A stretch of 39,420 nucleotides of DNA from Candidatus Parcubacteria bacterium (GCA_021731495.1 JAKFXG010000029.1:1-39420); one strand, 5' to 3'. Counted from the first letter of the stretch, positions 19,224-27,396 are shown. Numbers and translations: made by a program. Notes: generated by a model not told the origin, from the sequence alone.

Positions 19224-19400
19224 TGCGCTTTGAGTCAGCCTGGTGTACAATACTCCCGTGCGACGGTCGCCCCGGCGCAGCACGCAGTACAGGTGCTTCC
19301 CCTGGCATCTCCTGCGTTAGAAGAAGGGCGGCGCGGGGAGTTATGGCCCACCGAACTCTCCGCGCCGACCCCCAGAACGCCACCACGGCGTTCTTTTTTT
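19224..19400 (+). ncRNA. Candidate independent structured non-coding RNA (unknown family)
   Basis: TTGCGC-17 nt-TACAAT promoter, strong internal hairpins (ACGCAG...CTGCGT; GGCGCGGGGAG...CTCTCCGCGCC), terminator AGAACGCC ACCAC GGCGTTCT-T8; no convincing ORF. Confidence 0.6.
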
Positions 19401-19424
19401 TGCTATAGTCGATACCATATGAAT

Positions 19425-19542
19425 CCCGTTAAAAATCGCGGACGCTTTTACTCAAACCGTGGGACGGGTTCATTTACCAGCCATAACCGAATAGGGTTCG
19501 GCCGCAGTATTGATTGCGCGGCCGCGCCCTATTTCTAACGGG
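19425..19542. repeat. CCCGTTAAAAAT...ATTTCTAACGGG inverted-repeat-bounded element, copy 2
   Basis: 12-bp terminal inverted repeat (one mismatch) with nested AATAGGG..CGGCCGC/GCGGCCG..CCCTATT; abuts def ATG; contains 39-codon uORF 19419-19538. Confidence 0.75.
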
Positions 19543-20079
19543 ATGAAAGAGATCGTGCAAGACGGCGCACTTGTTCTGCGCGAAGTTGCAGAACCTCTAC
19601 CCGAGGAGCTTTTTGGTTCCCCGGAACTGACGCGCATTATTGCCGACATGACTGAGGCTCTTGAGTACGAGCTTGAGGGCGTCGCACTTGCCGCTCCGCA
19701 AATAGGCGTTCCGTATCGCGTTTTTATCGTACGCAAAGACCGCACCCTCCCTCCACCCGAGGTTCCAGAAGGCACTGAACCGCCACCACCCGCTGAACCC
19801 GAGCTGGAAATCTTCATCAACCCTGAGATCGTAAAGACATCCCGCAAACGCGCAAAAATGGACGAAGGATGTCTCTCGGTTCGCGGTGTCTATGGGATGG
19901 CCACTCGGCATGAGCGCGTCACGATACGTGCGCGTCGTCCGGACGGTTCTGTGTTCATGCGTGGCGGCGGCGGCATCATGGCGCAAATATTCGAGCATGA
20001 GATCGATCATTTGAATGGTATTCTTTTCATTGACCACGCGGAGCGCCTCATCCATATTTCTCATGTACCAACCGCATAA
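19543..20079 (+). CDS. def: Peptide deformylase
   Basis: GVALAAPQIGV, EGCLSV, HEIDHLNG. Confidence 0.95.
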   Translation: MKEIVQDGALVLREVAEPLPEELFGSPELTRIIADMTEALEYELEGVALAAPQIGVPYRVFIVRKDRTLPPPEVPEGTEPPPPAEPELEIFINPEIVKTSRKRAKMDEGCLSVRGVYGMATRHERVTIRARRPDGSVFMRGGGGIMAQIFEHEIDHLNGILFIDHAERLIHISHVPTA

Positions 20080-20902
20080 GTTCGTTTATTTCGGTACGCC
20101 GGACTTTTCAATTCTTGTCCTCGAGGAAATTGCCCGCGCGGGTTTTGTCCCATCGCTTATTGTAACGGCTCCGGACAAACCCGCGGGACGCGGACTTGCC
20201 CTTTCCGAATCACCGGTTAAAAAATGGGCGACAGCTCGTGGTATCGAAATACTTCAGCCGGAATCGTTCGATGATGCCGTTGCCGCCAAACTTGCCGTGG
20301 CGCACCACGACTTCGCTATCGTCGCTGCCTTTGGAAAAATCCTTCCGCAACGAGTACTTACCCTTTTCCCAAAAGGTGCGCTGAACGTGCACCCCTCACT
20401 CCTACCCCACTATCGCGGCACATCGCCAGTGGAGAGCCAAATTCTTGCAGACGAAACCAGCATCGGTGTTTCCGTGATCCTGATGGACGAGAAAATGGAC
20501 CACGGGCCCCTTCTGGCCCAAGAAAAAATAAATATTTCGGACTGGCCGATCGATCGAAACGGTGCGAATAGATTTTTCTGGAAAGCGGGAGGGGTGCTTC
20601 TTGCACGCACAATCCCTGAATGGCTTGCCGGCTCGCCAACACTAACTCCACAGGACGAATCGAAGGCGACTTTTACAAAAAAAACAATGAAGGAAGATGG
20701 CGCGCTCGATCTTGCCGCTCCCGCCAGAGTAAATTACCTCAAATACCTCGCATATGCGGGTTGGCCAGGTACGTACTTTTTCGAAGATGGAAAACGAATG
20801 AAAATCACGAAGGCATCTTTCACGAACGGGAAATTCATTATCGAGCGCGTTATCCCGGAAGGAAAACGCGAGATGGCATACGCCGACATCGCGAAGAAGT
20901 AG
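20063..20902 (+). CDS. fmt: Methionyl-tRNA formyltransferase
   Basis: [37 protein letters not shown]. Confidence 0.95.
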   Translation: MYQPHKFVYFGTPDFSILVLEEIARAGFVPSLIVTAPDKPAGRGLALSESPVKKWATARGIEILQPESFDDAVAAKLAVAHHDFAIVAAFGKILPQRVLTLFPKGALNVHPSLLPHYRGTSPVESQILADETSIGVSVILMDEKMDHGPLLAQEKINISDWPIDRNGANRFFWKAGGVLLARTIPEWLAGSPTLTPQDESKATFTKKTMKEDGALDLAAPARVNYLKYLAYAGWPGTYFFEDGKRMKITKASFTNGKFIIERVIPEGKREMAYADIAKK

Positions 20903-20963
20903 ACGCAGAGAACGGTCTTTTGATATACTTTTCGTAATCGTTTTATCCGTTAACAACATTCCT

Positions 20964-21515
20964 ATGGTTCAGCAACCCCTCAAAGAGGAAGTGCATGTGC
21001 CGGAAGTCGTCTTTAAGACGCGCGTGCGCGACGAATCCATCGGCGGAGACAACCCGTATCGTTGGCAGGATGTCACGAGTGCCGAAATATTCAGCGGTAA
21101 AAAGGTGGTTGTGTTCGGCCTTCCCGGAGCCTTCACGCCGACCTGTTCGTCCACGCACGCACCGGGCTATGAGAAAGCATACGATGACTTCAAAGCGCAC
21201 GGCGTCGACGAAGTGTACTGCGTCTCAGTAAATGATGCGTTCGTGATGAAGCAGTGGGCGGATAAGCTCGGCATCACAAAAGTGAAGATGCTCCCCGACG
21301 GCAACGCCGCATTTACGCGCGGCATGGGCATGCTTGTGAAAAAGGAGAACCTCGGCTTCGGAGAGCGCAGTTGGCGCTACTCGATGCTTGTCGAAGACGG
21401 CATAATCAAAAAGCTTTTTATCGAACCGGGCCTCTCCGATGATTATCCGGATGATCCATTTGAGGTATCCGACGCCGACACGATGCTTGCCTACCTTAAG
21501 GGTAGCGCCGCGTAA
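20964..21515 (+). CDS. Peroxiredoxin (Prx5-like redoxin)
   Basis: [30 protein letters not shown]. Confidence 0.92.
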   Translation: MVQQPLKEEVHVPEVVFKTRVRDESIGGDNPYRWQDVTSAEIFSGKKVVVFGLPGAFTPTCSSTHAPGYEKAYDDFKAHGVDEVYCVSVNDAFVMKQWADKLGITKVKMLPDGNAAFTRGMGMLVKKENLGFGERSWRYSMLVEDGIIKKLFIEPGLSDDYPDDPFEVSDADTMLAYLKGSAA

Positions 21516-21523
21516 CAAACGCT

Positions 21524-21575
21524 ATCAAAACAACATGCGCGCGAGGCCTCGGCCTCGCGCGCATGTTGTTTTGAT
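21524..21575. terminator. Bidirectional terminator palindrome
   Basis: Perfect 25-bp inverted repeat ATCAAAACAACATGCGCGCGAGGCC-TC-GGCCTCGCGCGCATGTTGTTTTGAT between convergent genes. Confidence 0.85.
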
Positions 21576-21582
21576 TTCGCCC

Positions 21583-21945
21583 TTAGCTTCCGAAGCGCAC
21601 CATCCGCTTGATCGCCGCCCCGCCCCGCTTCATGAGTCTCCGTGTGCGGCCGCGCGAGTGGCGTATTTCGGCCTCGAGCTCGCTACGAACCCTGTCCGCA
21701 GCACTTTCAGGCGTCGGCTTCACCGCCTCGGCATGGAAAACTTTGTCATCTATCGTAAGCCGCGCAACGAGACGACAAGGCTGGGACGAGCGCCCTTCGG
21801 GCGGTGCTTCCTCAATTTCTATTTCGAGCAATGCGTGATCACCTTTTTCTCCGAGAAGACGCAGGGGCGCCGCAAGCTTCTCTTCAATCAATGCTTCGGC
21901 CTCAGGACTGAGTGTGTATTTCGTCGCCTTGATGGTGATGTTCAT
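21583..21945 (-). CDS. hpf: Ribosome hibernation promoting factor / sigma-54 modulation family
   Basis: MNITIKATKYTLSPEAEALIEEKL...KVFHAEAV. Confidence 0.85.
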   Translation of the reverse strand: MNITIKATKYTLSPEAEALIEEKLAAPLRLLGEKGDHALLEIEIEEAPPEGRSSQPCRLVARLTIDDKVFHAEAVKPTPESAADRVRSELEAEIRHSRGRTRRLMKRGGAAIKRMVRFGS

Positions 21946-22013
21946 ATGCAGAGTACTAACTAGTAAGTGCAAACTTGCTCTCTGCGCTCGTTCGAAAGAA
22001 CAAGATGAAGCTC

Positions 22014-22271
22014 TTATCCTTCGCTCGCTCGCTTGCTGGTAACGCTTATCATTTTAGCGCGCGAACGGTGCCCTGTCAGTATGCGCACATTGCCGAACGG
22101 GACCTTCTCCCGCTCGGCAATGATCTCGCGTACGCGGTCATTCGCACGATTCCCGAGCGCGGGCTCTTTAACGGCAATAGTTAAGGTTTCCCCTTCTTCC
22201 ACCTTTTTGGCGAGATAAACCTCTACTCTCTCGCGTTTGGCACCGGGCGTGACGAATACTTTAATGAACAT
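22014..22271 (-). CDS. DUF167 (YggU) family protein
   Basis: FIKVFVTPGAKRERVE...EPALGNRANDRVREIIAE...RILTGHRSRAK. Confidence 0.85.
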   Translation of the reverse strand: MFIKVFVTPGAKRERVEVYLAKKVEEGETLTIAVKEPALGNRANDRVREIIAEREKVPFGNVRILTGHRSRAKMISVTSKRASEG

Positions 22272-22381
22272 ATATGTGCATGATACCGCCCGTATGGGTA
22301 TACCCCGTGAGATACCACCATTTAGTATAAGTGGGATATCGCGAAGAGGATATCTCATGGGGTATACAATCAACAGCAGCC

Positions 22382-23011
22382 ATGTTTAAGGACCGAAAAG
22401 ACGCCGGCAAACAGCTCGCGCGGAAACTTGAGGCGTATTCAGATGGGAATGCCATTGTGCTCGCACTTCCGCGGGGAGGAGTCGTCACCGGGTATGAAGT
22501 CGCGAAGGCGCTCTCGGCACCTCTCGACATCATTGTCGTGCGCAAGATCGGCCATCCTTTCAATCCCGAATATGCAGTCGGCGCGACCGATGAGAACGGC
22601 GTCTCCCTTTTAAACGAAGAAGAAGCTGAACTGATAGATAAGAAACTGCTGCAAGCGGAGGTTTCTAAGGAACAGAAAGAGGCGGCACGGCGCAGTGCCG
22701 CCTATCGGGGAGGAAAGGCACCGCCGGACATTACGGGGAAAACAGCCATTATCGTGGACGATGGCATCGCGACCGGCCTCTCCATGCGGCTTGCGGTGCG
22801 AATCGTGAAGACGCGGAAACCAAAGAGAGTGATCGTCGCGGTGCCGATGGCACCATTCGATGCCATCCAGAGTCTCAAAGAGGAAGGCGCTGATGACCTC
22901 ATCAGTCTCGAACCGCCTGAAACATTTATGGGCGCCGTCGGGGCACATTATGTGCAGTTCGACCAAGTTGAAGATGAGGAGGTTATCAAATTGCTGCGAT
23001 CGGCCGCCTGA
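22382..23011 (+). CDS. Phosphoribosyltransferase-family protein
   Basis: VLALPRGGVVTGYEVA, TAIIVDDGIATG PRPP-binding motif. Confidence 0.88.
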   Translation: MFKDRKDAGKQLARKLEAYSDGNAIVLALPRGGVVTGYEVAKALSAPLDIIVVRKIGHPFNPEYAVGATDENGVSLLNEEEAELIDKKLLQAEVSKEQKEAARRSAAYRGGKAPPDITGKTAIIVDDGIATGLSMRLAVRIVKTRKPKRVIVAVPMAPFDAIQSLKEEGADDLISLEPPETFMGAVGAHYVQFDQVEDEEVIKLLRSAA

Positions 23012-23020
23012 ACATTCTCG

Positions 23021-23260
23021 TCAGTGCTTTGGATACTGCTCGCGCAGATATCTATCAATATCCATTGACTCGTACATCTCAATTCCACGCTCGCTATCCA
23101 CGAGATAGGGCACTTGTCGCTTCCCTCCCCGGGCAACAAGTTCAGCTGCAATGGCATCATCTGCGATATTTTCTTCTTCAAACGAGATGCCGAGTTCTTT
23201 GCCCGTATCGAGTACTTTGCGGCAGTGAAAGCACCCGGTCTTTACATAGAGGGTCAGCAT
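23021..23260 (-). CDS. Glutaredoxin-like protein
   Basis: LTLYVKTGCFHCRKVLDTG...GGKRQVPYLVD. Confidence 0.85.
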   Translation of the reverse strand: MLTLYVKTGCFHCRKVLDTGKELGISFEEENIADDAIAAELVARGGKRQVPYLVDSERGIEMYESMDIDRYLREQYPKH

Positions 23261-23271
23261 GGATGTCGAGA

Positions 23272-23829
23272 TTATTTTCTTGAGTAGCGGCCCATGAGTC
23301 CCGTCTCCGCAATACGAAGCGGCGCCAGTGCATCAAGCACCTCTTTCTTTGTCGCACCCGCAGAAAGTGTGAGCGGGGCATTCAATGCATATAGTTTGAA
23401 CATGTAACGATGTTCGCTCGGTTCATATTCCGGCGGCGGACAAGGACCCGTGTAGGCTGCATCCCCTCCCGTATTTGCGCCGGCGGTGCCTACCGTCTCC
23501 CCTTCAGAGATCTCCCGCGTCTCCGGAGCAATATTGAAAAGCACCCAATGATCGAATACGCCGTCCGGCCGGCGAACCTTTGGCACATCCGGATCATCCA
23601 TGATGAGCACGAGTGATTTCGTTCCATCGGGCACGCCGCTGATTGAGAGCGGTGGTGAAAGCTTTCGGTCGCCATCGCAGGTGTACTTTGCGGGAATCGT
23701 CCCGCCGTTTTCAAAGACAGGACTCGTTAGCGTGAAAGTGGGCATAGGAGAGGATGGATTGCGAATAAATATGGCGACTACAATTGCAAATACGATCAGA
23801 ATGACTCCAACAGAGACACTGGTTCTCAT
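23272..23829 (-). CDS. YbhB/YbcL-family (PEBP-like) protein with N-terminal TM
   Basis: NGGTIPAKYTCDG...SLVLIMDDPDVP...GPCPPPEYEPSEHRYMFKLYAL. Confidence 0.9.
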   Translation of the reverse strand: MRTSVSVGVILIVFAIVVAIFIRNPSSPMPTFTLTSPVFENGGTIPAKYTCDGDRKLSPPLSISGVPDGTKSLVLIMDDPDVPKVRRPDGVFDHWVLFNIAPETREISEGETVGTAGANTGGDAAYTGPCPPPEYEPSEHRYMFKLYALNAPLTLSAGATKKEVLDALAPLRIAETGLMGRYSRK

Positions 23830-23941
23830 CCCCTTACTTTACCATTGCTATAGCTGATTTTTCAGCTAGAATGCGAACACGCCCATCCGGGCGCGTGCCA
23901 AAGAACATTCCGCGGTAGCTCAGTGGTAGAGCGGCTCGCTG

Positions 23942-24507
23942 TGGCCCATTTCCTCGCCCCCTTTCAGGTATATAATTTACCCAATGAAGGATAAGAGGAA
24001 ATACGCCGATAGAAGAGACGAACTCATCAAAGCGGTCGCAAAGCGCAGACGGAAAATTAAGAGCATGGCCATTGAGTACAAAGGAGGCAAATGCCAAATT
24101 TGCGGATACTCAAGGTATCAAGGGGCGTTCGATCTTCACCATCTCGATCCGAAACAGAAAGATTTTGGCATCGGTGACAAGGGATATACCCGCTCGTGGG
24201 AAAAAGTAAAAGCGGAACTTGATAAATGCATTTTAGTTTGCGCTACGTGTCATCGCGAAGTTGAGGCAGGCGTTACGCAGCTTCCTAAAGAGATTTAGGC
24301 TGAAAAACGAGGTGAATTCGGGGAACCCCTAACAGAGGAAATGCTGTGGGCAATCCCGAGCCAAGTCCCGCCGTTGGCAGGAAAGGTGTAGAGACTATCC
24401 CGCAAGGGAGTAGTACCGAAGGGTACGAAGCGCCTCGCATCCGAGATTTACGGAAGTAAAAAGGATGATGATATAGTCCATCCCCATTAGTAACATTGGG
24501 ATAAATG
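23942..24507 (+). mobile_element. Group I self-splicing intron in the tRNA-Asn anticodon loop
   Basis: 5' exon ends in U, intron ends in G; core elements CAATCCCGAGCCAAG (Q, 24351), GGTGTAGAGACTA (R, 24385), GATGATATAGTCC (S, 24467). Confidence 0.92.
23984..24298 (+). CDS. HNH homing endonuclease encoded in the intron
   Basis: CQICGYSRYQGAFDLHHLDP...CILVCATCHREVE HNH/zinc motif. Confidence 0.9.
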   Translation: MKDKRKYADRRDELIKAVAKRRRKIKSMAIEYKGGKCQICGYSRYQGAFDLHHLDPKQKDFGIGDKGYTRSWEKVKAELDKCILVCATCHREVEAGVTQLPKEI

Positions 24508-24547
24508 TAACGAGTTGGTCGTAGGTTCGAATCCTACCCGCGGAGCT

Positions 24548-24594
24548 AGAAACAGCTAGGCCTAATGCGAAAGCGTTGGGCCTAGCTGTTTCTC
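24548..24594 (+). terminator. Hairpin downstream of tRNA-Asn
   Basis: AGAAACAGCTAGGCC...GGCCTAGCTGTTTCT. Confidence 0.65.
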
Positions 24595-24600
24595 TCTGTC

Positions 24601-24717
24601 GGTAGGATTCGAAAGACGCAGCAAGTTTTGCGAGCACGCAAAACAGCGAGTCGGGGTAGCAGAAAAATATGAGCGACGGCGATTATTTTATCTGTGACCG
24701 AATCCTACCCGCGGAGC
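24601..24717 (+). repeat. Boundary site S1: inverted and direct copies of the tRNA-Asn T-arm/3' end
   Basis: Inverted GGTAGGATTCGA (24601-24612); direct CGAATCCTACCCGCGGAGC (24699-24717), 19 nt identical to tRNA-Asn 3' end; followed by TTGACA 24722. Confidence 0.85.
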
Positions 24718-24784
24718 AAATTTGACAAAGAGGAAGTCAAATTATATCGTTATGTAAGATCATTAGATACGAAAGGACAGTAAT

Positions 24785-25426
24785 GTGAACACCGCCGACA
24801 TAGAAGCCAGTTTCTGGAACGCATGTATTGAAACCGGCGTGAGCAGAACGAATCAAGAGCACGTGCGCTCAATTCTCGCGCCACTAAGGGACAAAAGTTC
24901 GATAACAAACTTCCACTACCTGCACTCGCTCCGAGTTGGCCTACTCGCGCGAGAAATTGGTAACTTCGTTTATCACGAAGAAAAACCGCTCTTGCTCGCT
25001 GGAGCCTTGCATGACCTCGGGAAATGCCAAACCTGCCTCAACGTGCTTGGGAAAACCGGCAGCTGGAATGACGACGACCAGCGGGAAATTGAAAACCATG
25101 TTCTTGACGGCTACCGATTGCTACGCGGCCGTTTTGATATCTCAGCTGAAATCATGCTCTGGCACCATCGATTCCAAGAGGATGGGTACCCGGAGATGTT
25201 GCCGCCATTCCTTCATCAATATCGAGAGACGACCAAGTTGTTGATACGAGAATATGGTCGAATCGTCGCTGTTGCCGATGTGTATGACGCCCTTCATCGC
25301 GTGAACGAGAAAACCGGCGAAGCGCGAGCTCTTACGAGTGCCGAGATCCGGGGAAAAATGTTCGATTATAATCCGGACCGAAGAAAACTCATCTCTGCGC
25401 TCTACACGTCCAATGTACTTGTTTGA
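24785..25426 (+). CDS. HD-domain protein (HD/HD-GYP-like phosphohydrolase)
   Basis: HYLHSLRVGLLAREIG...LLAGALHDLGK...WHHRFQEDGYP...IVAVADVYDAL. Confidence 0.85.
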   Translation: MNTADIEASFWNACIETGVSRTNQEHVRSILAPLRDKSSITNFHYLHSLRVGLLAREIGNFVYHEEKPLLLAGALHDLGKCQTCLNVLGKTGSWNDDDQREIENHVLDGYRLLRGRFDISAEIMLWHHRFQEDGYPEMLPPFLHQYRETTKLLIREYGRIVAVADVYDALHRVNEKTGEARALTSAEIRGKMFDYNPDRRKLISALYTSNVLV

Positions 25427-25430
25427 CACT

Positions 25431-25460
25431 CGCCTAAACGGAGACCATCCGTTTAGGCGA
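25431..25460 (+). terminator. Module terminator
   Basis: TCGCCTAAACGG AGACCAT CCGTTTAGGCGA, T-rich tail. Confidence 0.85.
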
Positions 25461-25473
25461 CTTCGTTTTCATA

Positions 25474-25511
25474 CCAAACAGGTTCGAACTTCATCCAGCC
25501 AGCGGAGCTAG
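25474..25511 (+). repeat. tRNA 3'-end-like boundary site S2
   Basis: CCAAACAGGTTCGAACTTCATCCAGCCAGCGGAGCTAG. Confidence 0.8.
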
Positions 25512-25513
25512 AT

Positions 25514-25542
25514 TTGACAAGGTAGTTTGCTTGTAATATAAA
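25514..25542 (+). promoter_or_regulatory. Module promoter
   Basis: TTGACA-17 nt-TATAAA directly after site S2. Confidence 0.75.
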
Positions 25543-25605
25543 AGAAAACAGGCTTCGAGCTAATGCTCGTTAGTTCCAACCAGTTTACCGCAGAGGAGAT
25601 TCGAC

Positions 25606-26028
25606 ATGCCTATCGTCAAAGTATGGTGCTTACCGCGGCAGACCGAAGAACAGTTGAACGAACTGCATCAGGACATCGTGAAGGCCGCCGTTGGCGTTCC
25701 CGAACTCGGCATCAAGGGCGAACAGCACATGACCTGCCTGTTTCCTTCCGACATGATGAAGTACGGTCTCGGCTCGGAAATAATCGTCGAAATCTTCGGC
25801 CTTTTCGAGAAGCCCGAGCGAACTCCGCGTGTCATTGATCTATTCGCGTTCAGAATCGGTCTCGCTGTTGCGAAGCGCTTCCCAAAGGCAAAGATCGAGT
25901 GCCTTGTGTATCCGTTCAATCCCGACCACCGTTTCTGGACGTGCGAGTCCTATGAGGACTATCAGCGCCAAGAAGCCGGACGACGTCGGGCGCACATCGA
26001 GAACTTTGCAGACGACCATGCTGGCTAA
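25606..26028 (+). CDS. Hypothetical protein (possible tautomerase-like N-terminus MPIVKVW)
   Basis: 140-aa ORF, RBS GAGGAG. Confidence 0.75.
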   Translation: MPIVKVWCLPRQTEEQLNELHQDIVKAAVGVPELGIKGEQHMTCLFPSDMMKYGLGSEIIVEIFGLFEKPERTPRVIDLFAFRIGLAVAKRFPKAKIECLVYPFNPDHRFWTCESYEDYQRQEAGRRRAHIENFADDHAG

Positions 26029-26076
26029 GTGCCGTTCTCTAACGAAAAGTCGTTGGAGGACGGCTTTTTGTTTACC

Positions 26077-26167
26077 CCAAACAGGTTCGAACCCTAAAGG
26101 ACTGCTGTTTGCAAATCAATCGAAGACTCTTGAGCAAACAGGAGGCATCTTCCACCCAGCGGAACAA
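26077..26167 (+). repeat. Boundary site S3 (double/partial)
   Basis: CCAAACAGGTTCGAACCC (26077-26094) and GCAAACAGGAGGCATCTTCCACCCAGCGGAACAA (26134-26167). Confidence 0.7.
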
Positions 26168-26170
26168 TGG

Positions 26171-26199
26171 TTGACAGACTATTTTATATATAGTATCAT
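26171..26199 (+). promoter_or_regulatory. Module promoter
   Basis: TTGACA-17 nt-TATCAT. Confidence 0.75.
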
Positions 26200-26246
26200 G
26201 TTAACCAAAGCATTACTGTCATAAGCATTCACATGAGGAGCCAATT

Positions 26247-26462
26247 GTGAAGAAAATAGTTTTAACCGGAGAGTTCGGACAGGTTGTTTGGACTCTCAAA
26301 CCCGAAGTCGAAATGATGATGCAATCCCTTCCTCAAGGTGGAACGGAAATGGTGGAAGGAGATGTTCAGCGCTATCTCGGTCGTCGCGTTTCTAAAATCA
26401 ACGCAATGCTCAAAAAGGGAGATATCGTTGCACTTGGCTACACTGCCACTTCCGAAGAGTAA
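26247..26462 (+). CDS. Small hypothetical protein (71 aa)
   Basis: GTG start with GAGGAG RBS, promoter and terminator flanks. Confidence 0.7.
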   Translation: MKKIVLTGEFGQVVWTLKPEVEMMMQSLPQGGTEMVEGDVQRYLGRRVSKINAMLKKGDIVALGYTATSEE

Positions 26463-26521
26463 ACGAGTCGTTCAACAAGAAAAGTCACCTGACTTCTTCT
26501 GTTGGGCGGCTTTTCTTTATA

Positions 26522-26559
26522 CCAAACAGGTTCGAACTTCTTCCAGCCAGTGGAGCTAG
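26522..26559 (+). repeat. tRNA 3'-end-like boundary site S4
   Basis: CCAAACAGGTTCGAACTTCTTCCAGCCAGTGGAGCTAG. Confidence 0.8.
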
Positions 26560-26571
26560 CTAAATTGAGAC

Positions 26572-26595
26572 CCCCGATTCGGGGGTTTTAATTTT
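26572..26595 (+). terminator. Intrinsic terminator after S4 with no ORF before it
   Basis: ACCCCCGATTCGGGGGTTTTAATTTT. Confidence 0.8.
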
Positions 26596-26613
26596 GCTTA
26601 AGAACCTCGAGTG

Positions 26614-26687
26614 TAGGACTCGAACCGTGGGCCGCAGGCGTCGAGCTCAGCAGAGCGAGGAGCGAATCCCCTATCTGCGAAGCAGAG
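26614..26687 (+). repeat. Degenerate boundary site S5
   Basis: Inverted TAGGACTCGAACC (26614) plus AGCGAATCCC...GCGAAGCAGAG then TTGACA, same layout as S1. Confidence 0.5.
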
Positions 26688-26688
26688 T

Positions 26689-26717
26689 TTGACAACTCTA
26701 GACTATCGTGATATATA
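26689..26717 (+). promoter_or_regulatory. Module promoter
   Basis: TTGACA-17 nt-TATATA. Confidence 0.75.
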
Positions 26718-26786
26718 AGAAACAGACACGAGCTATAGAGTCTCGTTGTTCCAATCAGTGTATCGCGCCAAAGGACGCTTCAAACA

Positions 26787-27338
26787 ATGGCCGCTTCCCA
26801 GTCCAGGCAAATCCTTGCCGCGGGCATCTCTCCGTTCGGCAAAGCAAAAGTGGTGCCGCTGAACGTGCTGATTGCCTCTTTCACCTCGGTGCTTCTCAAA
26901 GCATGGGGAGTCCAAAACTTCAGAGTTCTCGAGGGGTCGAAGGAACCATTCGAAGGAGTCCTGTTCGTTGAGGGGCAGAAACGGGCACTTGAGGTCGACG
27001 GTGTGTACATCTTCAGCATGCCGTTCGAGATGATCGACGGAGTCGTCGACATTTATCTCGACACCGCCCAAAAGACCAGCGGCGACGAGAGCTCCGGACA
27101 AAATCTGATGATTCTTGCGCTCGGCAGCCCCATCTTTTGCCAGGACATCATTCGTTTCGCTGGCATTAACCGGAAAGGACAAATCGACGCCTCAATTAAC
27201 AAGTTTACCGATCGCGTCGCGTGTGCCGAATCGGGCGAAGTGATCTGGATGGACAGCGAGACCGATGAGGCGCTACACGAGGGCAACATAATCGCCATGT
27301 TCACCGACGCGAAGCGCATGGGGATTATTCCCGACTAA
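26787..27338 (+). CDS. Hypothetical protein (183 aa)
   Basis: Complete ORF with promoter and terminator. Confidence 0.75.
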   Translation: MAASQSRQILAAGISPFGKAKVVPLNVLIASFTSVLLKAWGVQNFRVLEGSKEPFEGVLFVEGQKRALEVDGVYIFSMPFEMIDGVVDIYLDTAQKTSGDESSGQNLMILALGSPIFCQDIIRFAGINRKGQIDASINKFTDRVACAESGEVIWMDSETDEALHEGNIIAMFTDAKRMGIIPD

Positions 27339-27347
27339 ATCCTAGCA

Positions 27348-27390
27348 AGCCCGACGGAGAAGCCCTGCTTCACCGCCGGGCTTTCTCTTT
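27348..27390 (+). terminator. Module terminator
   Basis: AGCCCGACGGAGAAGCCCTGCTTCACCGCCGGGCTTTCTCTTTTT. Confidence 0.8.
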
Positions 27391-27396
27391 TTGTAA

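Larger units (their letters stand above)
23908..24545 (+). tRNA. tRNA-Asn(GUU) interrupted by a group I intron
   Basis: Exons 23908-23941 and 24508-24545 splice to TCCGCGGTAGCTCAGTGGTAGAGCGGCTCGCTGTTAACGAGTTGGTCGTAGGTTCGAATCCTACCCGCGGAG; loop CTGTTAA, full cloverleaf, G73, CCA not encoded. Confidence 0.93.

Noticed and set aside
19224-19400. SRP (4.5S) RNA
   Set aside because: Lacks the conserved helix 8 motif and GGAA tetraloop on either strand.
21524-21575. 52-bp perfect palindrome as a mobile or replication element
   Set aside because: Lies between two convergent genes with A/T tails on both sides; ordinary bidirectional terminator is sufficient.
24301-24507. Group II intron or IS-element explanation for the tRNA-Asn insertion
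   Set aside because: U/G splice ends and readable group I Q, R and S elements fit group I. No domain V, reverse transcriptase or transposase is present.
26614-26690. Second (minus-strand) tRNA gene suggested by GGTTCGAGTCC
   Set aside because: The T-stem does not pair beyond two bases and no cloverleaf or acceptor stem can be formed; treated as a degenerate tRNA-like fragment.
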